Positions 12,944 through 25,000 of a DNA stretch of 64,000 nt are shown here, in pieces. This stretch comes from Lichenostomus cassidix. Lineage: Eukaryota; Chordata; Aves; Passeriformes; Meliphagidae. Location of the stretch: positions 12,367,122 through 12,431,121 of the forward strand of contig CM039180.1 in assembly GCA_008360975.2 (NCBI GenBank), in the 5' to 3' direction. The notes under the pieces were generated by a model. The model was not told the origin of the DNA. It searched no databases and was given only the letters and a program-made list of their open reading frames with translations. Each line of letters begins with the position of its first letter. Position 1 is the first letter of the stretch. Position numbers and translations under genes: made by a program.

Positions 12944-14797
12944 TGGACAGAGGCCTTGGTTTGTCCCTCACCAGCATCAGCTGCAACATCTCCCCAGAGC
13001 TGGAGACAAATGGCACTTTCCATTCGGAGGAGCATCCCTGGAGGTGCTCCAGGTCTCCTGATCCCCCTTCCCACAGCTGGGCTTACAGCAGCCTCAGCAA
13101 TGCCTACAGTAGGGTGCAATATGTGAGGTCTCCTACAGCCCCAGGTGCCCTTGCTGGGACACTGAAGTGACCTGTGGCACAACCAGTCCCACAGTCTCTG
13201 GGAGCCTTTTGGGACAGCTGAGCCTCACAAAAGCCTATGTGCTCAGGAAAGATGGCACACAGGCAGGAGACATCCATCTGTGAGGGAAAAGCTAGCTGAA
13301 GTAATGACAGACTATGGTTTTATCTTCATACATTTATACATGGCCAACCACTAAAACATGTGCCATTTGTAAGCACTAATTAGTATCTGTAACCCTGTGA
13401 TCAAGAGTCAAGATATTTGCCTTTTTTCAACAGCTGACACTAGTGTCACAGTAGTGCTGGTTTGCTACAAATTCCTCAGAATTCATAAATATAAAAACCA
13501 GAACCAGAAATAAAGCTGTACAATGGGCACCATCGCCATTCTCAGCCTCTGCAATGGGGTGAAAAGAGCAGAGAAATCATAGACCAAGTTGGTGGGAGAG
13601 GTAAGGGAGAAGTGGGGCTGGAAAAATGGTTTTGTGGGTTGAATGGAGGAATTTCAACTAAAATTGTCAATCTCCAGGAGTTCTTTTTTTGAAACTGAAA
13701 TTCAACACTGCTTGTTCAAATCCATCAGTATCTCTGTCCAGATCAAATTAGTGGTGCTCTCTATGCATCTTTAACATCTCTTTTTATGATTACTATGGGA
13801 CAAAATGGAAAGTCTAGCAGTTGTTCCCTTTCCCTTGTAAAATGTGCAGTAATTTAATTTGCCTCCTGGTTTATCTTAAATAGTGCAATGATCAATTCTT
13901 TGCAATTTTGTGCTGCCTTGCCCCCACTGGACAGCAATGGACCATAATGTTGACAGTATTACAAAGAGAAGGGCAGCACAGTCAGGAGGCTGAATTTCTG
14001 CCCACTGAAGGCAGAATTGCACCCATCAGAAGAAAATTCCTCAGAAAATGTACTGCAAGCTAACAAATATGAACAGCAGCAAAACTTTTCAGGACAAAAA
14101 AACCTGAATACAAAACTTTACACACCAAAAGAATCAAAAATAATCACAGCCAACAAGCTCAGAAGGAATAGAAATTATTTTACTAATTCATTCCTGCATT
14201 ACTACTTTTACTCTAGTGACAAAAAATCACCCATGAAAAAAATCTGGTGCATTGCCCCCTGCCATATGGTATATATTAAGACACACATACCACAGACAGA
14301 AAATTGTAACACTGCAGTTTTGTTTCTATCTGACAGCAGTCAGTTGAGAGTCACAGGAATGCAAAGACAGAAATTCTGCATTTCATTCCTTTGCCTGAAA
14401 CTTACTTCTAGACAAAACATCATAAATCCTAAGCATGCAAAAGCACTTCCAGATCAGATATAAGAAAGGCAAATAAAAGCAAGCTACCAAGAACAGTAAC
14501 CCTCTTGTAAACTATTAGTCAATATTAAGTGAAACTCCTGGGGGAAAAGAGAGCAGTTATTGAAGTCTTTGTCCTCAGAAGAACATTTTACAACAAAATG
14601 GTAAAGGCTGATCTTCTGCAGTCATTTCAGGTTCAATATAGGACCTCAAAATATAGTGCTGGGGGTGCTGCCATGCAGATGCTGCTGGGCTGCCCCAGGG
14701 GCAGGGCTGAGCTGTGTCCCCCAGAATGCCAAACACTGCTCCATAGTCCTGGTGGAGCTGCAGCCCCTGCTGTGCTTGGTATCCCATGCACTTATGG

Positions 14798-14826
14798 AAA
14801 AAAAAAAAAAGCCCAACCCCCCCCCC
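14798..14826. repeat. A13 tract followed by C10 tract
   Basis: An A run at 14798-14810, a short GCCCAA link and a C run at 14817-14826. It is prone to slippage and sequencing error. Confidence 0.85.
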
Positions 14827-15489
14827 AGGAAACAATATTCCCATCTGAAGCCTAATCAATGTTCATGTGATTGCAGCCAATGTCACAACGTGCATGAAGA
14901 TTAACTGTGCTACAGAAATGGGGTGCAGGGGGCCTCTACTACACGACTCCCAAATCAACCTGTGGCTTTGCTGAAAAGGAGAAAGCTTTATCCAGGTCTG
15001 TGGAAATAAGATGACACCACCAAACTAAAGATCATGTGTAAGAAGGTCTGTGTTGCATTTTAGAATTTGGGATGGAAATGAGAAAAATCAAATTTGGACT
15101 CCAAATGTGGGATGTGAGCATCAGCAGAGCATCCCAGGTGCTCCTGTTGCATCAGCTAGGTGCTTGAATTTAATCTTAAACCTTGCTTGCTTCTGTTTCG
15201 TGAATGAACACTTAGCTGAAAGCCTGCCTCTCCCAGATGATGCCCCCCACTGTGACTGTAGTAGGATAAATGTTCCAAGATTTTGCTGCGGTTTTAAAAA
15301 GGGTTTAAAAATACACTAAGTCAAAGTAACACCCAAGGGACTTACACTAGAGAGCTGCAGTCCTATTAATGTATAAAGAGAAGGCTAAAAATACAAAGAT
15401 AAAACATGGCTCTGCTTTTTGACGTGCTAATCTGCCCTTAAGAAGAAAAATACCTTGAAGAGCTGAAGCTCTACTGGGAAGTTTCCCCC

Positions 15490-15514
15490 TTCATTATTGT
15501 TTTGCAATAATGAA
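15490..15514. repeat. 10-bp perfect inverted repeat with 5-nt loop
   Basis: TTCATTATTG and CAATAATGAA flank TTTTG. The stem is AT-rich and weak, with no U-tract context that would give it a clear role. Confidence 0.8.
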
Positions 15515-17435
15515 AAAAGTGTGTGGTTTACTAAGGGAGAAATTTAGCTTTCCATCTCAAAGTCTCAAATACATCTTTTCTTGTTCAAGGCAGATTAGCA
15601 ATTCGGAAAATGAGCAGGTTTCCTAATTTACATTAATCTCAGCCCTGCCATGCATGCTAATTGAGGTGTTTTCTTTTGGGATTTCCAGATATGTTGCAGT
15701 TGTAACTTTGCTGTTTCACAGTATAACATCAGCTCTCACAAATATCAGCCTTTCTTCACATGTCCATGTTCTCTAACCCGGCACTGATATTTTTCTTGGA
15801 AAACATCTAATGATTTATGAATGGAGTTAGTGCTTCTGGATCCTGTTGCTCACAGATAAACTAGTATATAAGAGGATATTTCTGGTAAATAAATCCTTGC
15901 CAAATCTGCATAGATTAGGGAGTTTCCAATTGATCTACAACTATGGGTCAAACATGCTAGATAGTTGGATCTGGAATAATTTGGGATCCTAAAGCTGACT
16001 AAGAGTATTATTAAGGGCAGTGGTCAAATCAGCATTGAGGAAGGATATTGTATTGATAAAACTACTTATTGGGTAGACTGAAGAGCCATGTCATACAAGT
16101 GAACCCAAATGGTGACAGAGCCATCCCAGAGGGAGGCTGAAGACAGCACCACAGTGGCTACCTGAGGAAGATGCTCCATGTCTCCAAGTAAGCAAAGACA
16201 TAGAGGAATGGGGAATGCCTGTGTCCTTCTTCCCCCAAAAATACTCAGAGTAGAACATTTGTGATCACTGACTGTGGCTGTAATGAACTGACATACTCCA
16301 CACTTATAACACTACCTGGACTTTACTTTACAGTTTATCTCAATGAATCACCATACTTCACTTTGAAATAACTTCCATAATTGGTTTTCACCTATTTTTC
16401 ATTTAAATGCTTTGAAATACCAGCACTGCACAACTGGAGCTGCAGGTTGTCCTGGCAATATGTCAAAAGCTCCAGGGCTACCAACACTGTGTATATAGGT
16501 GTACAGTTTTTCTGGGGTGATACACACAGTTTTATTATTCCTTACACAGCTCTCTGCAGTGTAGTACAAAGTACAGATATCTCTTTGGAAATGACATTTA
16601 AGCTTCAAATAGACAGCCATAGAGAAATAGTAATGATGGAAAGACCAAAAACATGCAATATGATCTTCCAGCTTTTGAATGCTTCTTTTTCCCTTGTTCA
16701 TTCTTAAATGATACACTTAAGAGATCCTTTGAAATAGCAAATTAAGGAAATAAAGCATTTTATCACACACAAATACACAGACCCTCACACTGCATGGCAT
16801 TAGCTCAGATCTGTCCAGTCCATATTGACAACTTACACCACTTGAGCTAGCTGTCTTAAGATAGTTAAGCTTGGTTATGCTGAAATCACTTTTCTGAATA
16901 ATTTGACTCCTGTGAGCAGCTCCAAATTAGCTTTCAGCTAATTTCAGTTTAAGTCAGCTACTGATAAGAATATATAAAATTGTAAAACATATAAAAACTG
17001 AGTAAACACTCAAGCCCCTGCTAATTCCCTTGGGAAGGGTCTAGACCACTTGAACCTATACTTTAGATGGATACTGAGGCAGTCCTAATACAGCAAATGA
17101 TCACACTCCTTTTATAAACAATGTGGAGAGATAGGTGCTTGTGATAGGCCCACAGAAAGCTACCTATCAATTAGGTCTCACTCAGTTTTCAAGCATTCTG
17201 TGATAATAAAGATTACAGAGAACAAAAAATTTAATATATGCAACAAACAAATTGTGATTCCCATAGTTAGCCCTACAATACAGCTATTTCCAAGAAAATG
17301 AAGGAAATAAATATTTTTCTTGCTAGCAGGCACCTTTTATTGTACTGTCAAATTAGAAGATTCTTGATAGAGATAGTCTGTGAGGTAAATACTGAATTCC
17401 CAATATTCACTGAAGATGCAGCATCCAGAATTTTT

Positions 17436-17481
17436 AAATCTTTTTATAACTAATTTTAAAATCTTTTTATAAATAATTCAA
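17436..17481. repeat. Two-copy tandem duplication of about 23 bp
   Basis: Both units begin AAATCTTTTTATAA and differ by a few bases near their ends, so this is an AT-rich local duplication. Confidence 0.75.
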
Positions 17482-19689
17482 TCTGAGCAAATGGTAATTT
17501 TCAGAGATGTGTAACATGGATTAATTACTTCAGGAGAATCATGCCATTAGGGATAGCTACCTCAGTAAATTTAATTTACTTTTGAAGTACGAGAGAAAGT
17601 AAGATTTACTGAAAAAGTGGTCAAAGAAGAACATTAAGAATAAAAAGGCTGAATTGAAGGGAGGTCATGATATATCTCTGCACAGTAGTGGGTGAGGCAG
17701 GTTGGGTTTGGTGCTCTTTGGGGTGCTTTGAAATCGTGAAGGTAACAAAAGATGCTATATTAGTACAGAAAAGTTGAAAATAACTTTCAAGACAAATCTT
17801 TGCTGCTGAAGGGGATCGTTTTAGTGTGATATTTTATTCATAAAAATGAATGCATGGCTATATATTCAAAGCTGAGCCTGCAATGTCTCAGATCATTTGG
17901 ACAAGTAAGTAATAGCTAAACGACTACATCTCTACAACTATGGTTGTAGATATAAGTGTGCTCCACATCAGGATTGGTCTTCTGACAGGAAAAATGAATC
18001 AGCTAGTACAGTGTAAGATATCTTTATCCTGTTAGAATTGGATGTCTGCTAGAGAATATGCCAGTTTGATCACAGCTTCCTTCCTGGAGCTCCTGTTGTT
18101 CCATCAGTACATATTTTTTGTGCACAAAATACATCTTAAAATCCAATATATGACAGAAAACCATATTTTAGAGCTTCTGAGACTTCTGTCCAGAGGATAT
18201 TTCCTGTAGGAAAGCCTTTCTTTGGTCAGATGGTCTAAGCAGGAATAGCAGCACTTTGGCTTTGAGGCTTATGCTTTTCCCATGGAGCATTACTGAGATC
18301 TGATGTGTGTGGTCATGCAGTTCTTCCTTATAACTGCTCAAAGAAAGAACATCCTATTCTTTGCTCCTTTCTGAAGGGCCACCAATGGATTGTGTTACAT
18401 TCAATTAAAAAATGCAGCTATGCCACATATTGCAGAACATCCCAGGAGTGTTGACTGTGAATTGAAGGTTAACTTAAAAACTTTTTATGCATTTTGCAAA
18501 AAACCACTAGTTCTATTTCCCCCAAACTCAATATCTGAGTTCTTGGGGTAATTTTTCACACTTTGGTTTAAACAGCTTCATTTGAACAGTTAATTCCTCT
18601 GGTCTCATGCTTACTTCTCCCTCACTACCATTGCTTCAGCAAACATCCTCCCCCTCAACGTCTCCACCATCCCATTCTTTCTATTCTCCTTCCATACTGT
18701 CTGTAGACCTCAAATATCCCTGTTCAGATTTTCTCTGCAACCCATCCCTTCCATCTCTTTCCTCAAGTGGTTCTCAAATGACAGTCCTCGCCACAGGACT
18801 GCAGAACAGAGCTATCTTCACCTTCTTTCTTGAGAAGAAGTGGAGCTAATTAAATATCAAACAGCTAATTCCAAGGCAAAGCACCAGGGTTCACAAAATC
18901 CAGCACATACTGGTTCAGGGATTTTTCTGTCATCAGTCATCTCAGAACGATATGCTCACAAAATCCAAGAGCTTCTGTACTAACCTTCCAAATCCTCAAG
19001 TCACTTCTGGAACTAAAATGACCCACAAAGAATGAAAAATTCATTTCATTACAATGTGCTGTCACCAATAGAACACTTTTCCCTATATTATTCAGCCATT
19101 TGGCTGAAATCTGCAGAATTCCAGTTTGGCTCATGACAACTGTGGATTCTCTTTGTGTCATTCCCATTATTTGAAAGGCCTTGTTGTTTTCAGTGTCATC
19201 TAAACATAACTGGCCTATGTTGTAATTAAACTTTGATCAATTTTTTAATGGGATCTCAGAGGAAAACAGTATTTGACTAACATGTATTATTCTGCATGTA
19301 TTAATCAAGTGAATTCTTGTTGAACTGCAGAAATTTCACATAATAACTACTCTTCTCCATTGTTAATTAACTGAGCAGAAAAATAATAGAATCTCTTTTC
19401 ACTGAAATAATACTTTGGTACCCAGAATAGTCTGAAACTTTTATTTTAATTTACAACTTTGATTCATTTAGTTTCAGAATACCAGTTTTAGCCTTTCCTG
19501 AGGCAGCTTATTAAAAATACAATATCCCTATATTCAACCATAGTCCCAAACAATAACAAAACATTTATGGCTTTAAGCACTTGAATCACTTAGGCCAGCT
19601 GTGCCTTATAAATCACCACTAAATAGCACTGCCATGAGTATTGTCATGAAATGTTAGTCAGCATTTTCATCAGAAATCTGGAAGATCTG

Positions 19690-21007
19690 AAATCACTGAC
19701 TGTGACAGTTTTTAATGATATAAAAATTGGCCAGGTGGGAACAATCTGTGAGCCAGGTTAGTCACATGGAACAAGCACCTGCAGGAGGAAGAGACTTCCC
19801 CATAAGCCTGAGGTGGCAATGCAGAACCATTTCACTGCTCTGCAGTACTGAAGAGGAAGGACCCATCACATCAGGATTGATGCTGGAACTGACTAAGGCA
19901 GCCCCATTTGCTCCCTGTGCAGCAACTAGAGCCACTAAGAAAAGGTGTCAGGTGACACCAGTAGGCAACTCTCTTCTCAGAGATGTGGAGACACCCATTT
20001 GCCATCCTGTCCCTCAGGGGGATCAGTAGATGGTCACAGGACTAGTGCCACAGCCTTGGTCTTCACTAGCAAGTGCTCCAGCCACACGACCTAAGTGGCA
20101 GGAGACAAAGGCAGGGATTGGCAGAACAAAGAACCCCCTGCTGCAGGAGAAAGTCAGGTTAGAGACCCTCTAGGGAACCTGAAAGTGCACAAGTCTATGG
20201 GACCTAACGAGATGCACCCACAGGTCCAGAGGAAACTGGCGGATGAAGTTGCTCATGAAGTTCAACAGGATCAAGTGCAAGGTCCTGCACCTGCCTCAGA
20301 GCAATTCCAAGCACAGGCTGGGCAGAGAATGGATTGAGAGCAGCCCTGAGGAGAAAGACTTGGGGGTGCTGCTGGATGAGAAGCTGGACAGGACTCAGCA
20401 ATGTGCACTTGCTGCCCAGAAAGCCAAATGTCTCCTGGGCTGCATCCAAAGGAATGTGGGCAGCACATCAAGGGAGAGGATTTTGCCCCTCTGCTCCACT
20501 CTGGTGAGACCCCACCTGCAGTGCTGCATCCAGATCTGGGGCTCCCAACAAAAGAAGAACGTGGACCTGCTGGATTGAGTCCAGAGGAGTGTCACAAAGA
20601 TGATTAATTAGAGGGATGAAACACAAATAGGATTGTTCACCCTGGAGAAGAGGCTCCAGGGAGAGCTTATAGTGGCCTTCCAGTACCTAACAGGGGCCTA
20701 CAGGAGAGATGGAGAGGAACTTCTTCACAAAGGCATTCAGTGATGGAACAAGGGGGAATGGCATCAAACAGAAAGAGAGTAGATTTAGATTAGATATTAG
20801 GAAGAAATTCTTTGCTGAGAGGGTGGTGAGGCACTAAAACAGGTTGTCCAGAAAAGCTGTGGCTGCCCCATCCCTCGAAGAGTTCAAGGCCATGGATGGG
20901 CTTTGAACAACCTTGTCTAGAGCAAGGTGTCCCTGCCCATGGCAGGGGCTTGGAAACAGCTGATCTTTAAGGTCCCTTCCAATCGAAACCATTCTGTGAT
21001 TCTGTGA
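19690..21007 (+). mobile_element. CR1 LINE, internally deleted, with ORF1 and ORF2 remnants and an intact 3' end
   Basis: The 3' end carries the CR1 signature GGTCCCTTCCAATCGAAACC followed by two ATTCTGTG octamers (20991-21006). Upstream, 20243-20578 encodes the C-terminal part of CR1 ORF2: MKFNRIKCKVLHL, EKDLGVLLDEKL, then ILPLCSTLVRPHLQC. A premature TGA (20576-20578) stands where an Arg codon is expected, consistent with CpG decay. At about 20160-20250 lies an earlier ORF2 segment (NLKVHKSMGPNEMHPQV, then LADEVA) that runs straight into MKFN, so most of the reverse-transcriptase domain is missing. At 19727-20029 an open frame contains VGNSLLRDVETPICHP, which resembles SGNH/esterase block I of CR1 ORF1. 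The 5' limit is approximate. The element is not able to move. Confidence 0.92.
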
Positions 21008-21404
21008 ACTGAGGCTACAAGAATATATATTGCTGGGGTTCACAATTTTAGAAAGAAGCTGAAAATTGCTGAAGTCTGGAAAATAAAGCTAATCTACCTT
21101 ACACTTTCTGCTTAGATATAAAAATTATTCCTTACACTAAAAATTCAGTGTTCAGTGTTTATAGGTTACAAATTGAAATTTAAAAGTGATTTGATTTCAG
21201 TAGATAAGTTATCCTAACATAAACAAAATACCCCCCAATAAAGGACTTTCAGACACATTGCTAAAGACACAGCAAGAAACAGCTCCTGGAGGTTCAAAGG
21301 AGAAATATTAAAATTAGAAATTAGGCACATTTTTAAACAGAGTATGATTAAGGACTGGAAAAAGAAGTACACAAAGTGGATTCTTTACTTCTTGTAGAAC
21401 ATGT

Positions 21405-22010
21405 AAGGTCATGCACTTTAGATAATAACAAGAATACTTTCAGCTATAACCTAGAAATGACGGAGGAGGAGAAAGCTCAGTCCACATTAGTCAATCACTG
21501 TTTGACAATGAGCTACCAGTGTGAAAAAAGACAAACACTGCCCTAGAATGCATCAGCTCAATTATTTCTGGTAACGATGGGGGAAGTATTAGTACAGTGC
21601 TGGTAAAGTATTGCTAAGACATCACTTCAATTATTGTGTGTAATTATGAACGCTTGTGTTCAAAAAAGATTAACTTAGGCTGGAGCAGCTGCAGAGAAGG
21701 ACTACTAGGATGATGAGAAGAATGTAAAATATGTCACAAAAGGAGAGAGAAAGAGCTTGTCTTGTTTAGAGAGAGGATGACTGCTATCACTAAATATCAC
21801 AGGGTTGTAAAGGAGCTGTTTAAGCCAAAAGACAAGCATGGTATGAGAACAAAGGGTTGAAACTGGACTTGAATAAATTTACTCTAATTTAGATCCTTTT
21901 TAATCACTAGGCAAATGAAGCATTGAAACAATTTTGCAATAGGAATTTAGGAGATAAACTACTATAACCAGCTTTAAGATAGAGCTTAAATCCAGACACA
22001 TTCAAGCTAC
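21405..22010 (+). mobile_element. Ancient CR1-type LINE fragment (ORF2 3' part)
   Basis: The sequence is much more decayed than the neighbouring CR1 but still shows recognisable ORF2 wording: AAGGTCATGCACTTTAGATAA, GGAGGAGGAGAAAGCTCAG, GAGCAGCTGCAGAGAAGGAC followed by TACTAGGATGATGAGAAG, and AGAGCTTGTCTTGTTTAG. This pattern is that of older amniote CR1/L3-like families seen in turtles and crocodilians as well as birds. It has many indels and no long frame. The limits are approximate, and it is in the same orientation as the younger copy 400 bp upstream. Confidence 0.75.
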
Positions 22011-25000
22011 AGCATCACTGTCAGGGCTCCTGCAGCACCAGGACCAGAGCCAAACGGGAAGGTTCTCTCCTGGGGATGGTTCTCTGGCACCACGGCGATC
22101 ATGTGTCAAAATGGGCCAAACCACCCCAAACTGCAGGGCCTGCTGAAACCAGCATCATGCTTAAATTCTGACCAAGCCTTGAAGTTGTTATCTTAAAAAC
22201 TTCTCTTTAAAAATTCAAAATTATATCTACCTACCAAGCAGCACTGTTTCCAGGTTTTCTGTTAATGCCAGAAATCCATTTTTAAAAACTAATCACTCAT
22301 TCATTTTTTCCAAAGCAAAGCTCAAATTACACTGAAAATGCCCCTGTTAAGTGGACTTGTACCAAGGTTCATATACAAAAAGGTAATATTTAGATCATGC
22401 TGCCAAAAAGAATTACCTGCATATCAAGTGACTATTCACTGTTTGTCTTGTACTTTATGTGAGTAGGAAGCCCAGCGTCTGCCACAAACTCAGGTTAGCT
22501 TTGACTAACAGTGGTTCAGCTTAATGTTGTCTGCCTGGTTTGAATGAATCCTGCTGCAAGTACCTTTCTTGTTGCATATGAGGTGATGAAGCAGCGCTTT
22601 AATAGCAATCTAGCTGTGGTATGGTCATATATTGTTTTCCAAACCCCTCCTGTTTATCATAAAAGGTCATTTCATCACACTGGTTTCCTGAAACCCTTCA
22701 GATTTATCATTTTTCTTCAGGGCACAAAAATACAAAATCTGCTTATGAAGACTCTAAGCTATTTCCCCTTGTATTAGAATAATTTTTACACTACTTATAT
22801 CTTCCTACTACTTCATGAATGCCTGCTCTAATTAGATTGACAGCTTCTCATTTTGTTATTCTGAAAACTGTAAGACTGCATTTAAAAAAAACCCAACCAA
22901 ACACTTCTAGAAACAAACTGCAAATAAGACGGATGGGGATTTAAAGTGCAAATTCCCTCATATTTAGAATTATTACTGAGTTTAATGAATATAATTTTAA
23001 TTTAATAATATAAATAAAAATAATATTCACATGAACAAGGTTCTTGGTTGTGTGGTTCATGTAACTCATAAAAGCATGCCTATCATTATTTCCTCTGAAA
23101 ATATCCTCTTGACTATATCCCATTTTTAACCACTCCAGAGTCCATGTTTTTTTCCTCTGATGCAAGTATTTTTCTTTAAGATATTTTGGAGGGAGAGGGG
23201 ATTTGTGACAAATAAAGTAGTGGGAATATGATACGTTTTCTTTTATTAGTAAAACATGGAGGAAATTTTTTTTCATTTGAAAAAGACAATGAAAATAAAG
23301 ACAAAACAGGATCTTAGGTTATTTTTATAAGACTGTGATTCATGAAAGTGAGTACTACTTGAGTGAGTCTTTTACATGTTTTCATATTTGGGTGGGATTT
23401 TTTTAAGTAAGTGGCATTGCTTTTGAAGATATTTAGGTTTCATTCACAATAAAAGATCTAGTATAAGCACAGGAGGCTCAAAATAAAGCATGCCACAAGA
23501 TTACAATTGGTAGTACTGAAGAACCAAGTCCCTCTCATAACTGGTCAGCAGATGCCTCTGTTGGAAATTGCAAATGAATTCAGTTCAAAATTAAATGCTT
23601 TCTGAGTCATTCCCTAGAGACTGGAATTCAGCCTTTAAATACACATGAGAAACCATCAAATGTGAGTCAATAAAACAATGCATGAAAAGCCACTTGTGCT
23701 GGCGAGACTCTTCTACACCAGCTTTTGAGAAAGTACTTCAGAGGGTTTGCAATAGCATGAATTCCACAGCCAGCATAAAACCAGATTATGTTAACAGTAA
23801 CCTTTCCTCCTTTTCTCACCCTGTGCCAACAGGGTGACATTAAATACAATTTCACTTAAATAAATTCACTTATTAAGCTAAAAAAAGTTGCTTCCTGTAA
23901 TTTCAAAGCTATGTTTAAAGGACACTGTAGCTGCACTGCACTTTAGCTATTCTGAAGGCTGAATTATGAAGCTGTTAGTTACCAAAACCAGACAATACCC
24001 TGAGTCTCTGACAGAGAAAAGCCAGGGTGGGACTCAGCCCCAGGCACAGACAATGTAGACGTGCCTGTGCATGAGAGAGGAGTCTTGGCTCCTCACAGCT
24101 GGGATGTTGGTCAGCCCATGGCATGGGACATGTGTCCACTGTAGGACATTAAATCTCCATGTGCCCAAGCCAAGAAAAATTAACCAGCTGTACGCTGACC
24201 TTACCTCATCTTTGGGGAAGGGACAGGAAACAGGTTCTAACAAACTTTATATATCTCTTGTGATGATAGCTTAGATCTTAAAAGCTAGATTTCTAGGGAA
24301 ATTCCCAATCAATTAAATTTAAAATACTTCATATGTTATGAAATCAAAATCCTATGTAGTGAAATGTTCTAGTTTACAAAGTCCCTCAGTCTCCATGAGC
24401 CAATCTATGCCACCTTTTTGAGTTCCCTCTGTCTAGGGCTTTTTCTGTGTAAAGTGCTCACCACAAAGCCCTGCCATAACTGAATATGACAGTTGTCTTT
24501 CAAAATTCCTCTGGATTTACAGCAGTGAGCATCAGAAAATTGCATCTCCAGAAGTACTTTGCATTTCAATCAGTCCTTGGAAAACAGAGCACCTGAAGGC
24601 ATGGTTGTATGTGAATGCCTGAGCCAGACAGCCAAGGTCCCCAAGCTATACACAGCAAAAATGAAGTCCCTAATGGAAGGATGCTCAGAAAAAGGCTGAG
24701 GAGATCCACCTAGGAGTAAAGCACAGAAGAAAATCCTAAACTTTCCTGGTATAAAAAATGAAAAAATTCAGTAACTAAATTCCTCGTAAAGATTTCCAGG
24801 ATAGAGAATGTTACTGAATTTTACATATCCTGCTCAGCATATATAAGTGGAGAAAAAAAACCTGTTTATGTTTTAATAAAAGGCTAAGCAAAAGTCCTTT
24901 AGATTATCACATATATCTGATAAATTCTTCAGAGCAAATCTGAATTCCATGCTCATGCTAAATCTTTACCCAAACTTTCATCAGAGGCCAGCACACACCT

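Larger units (their letters stand above)
12944..19689. other. Intron 2 interval with no gene recognised
   Basis: The first roughly 220 bp after the LTR are GC-richer than the surroundings but match nothing I recognise, including retroviral internal sequence. The 148-codon plus-strand frame at 14017-14463 is lysine/asparagine-rich with no familiar domain and is most likely a chance frame. Confidence 0.5.

Noticed and set aside
12944..13170. Possible retroviral internal sequence after the 12392-12943 LTR
   Set aside because: No primer-binding site next to the LTR and no gag-like or pol-like translation, so the LTR is treated as solo.
14017..14463. 148-codon plus-strand frame
   Set aside because: The Lys/Asn/Gln-rich content reflects A-rich DNA, and I saw no homologue or gene signal.
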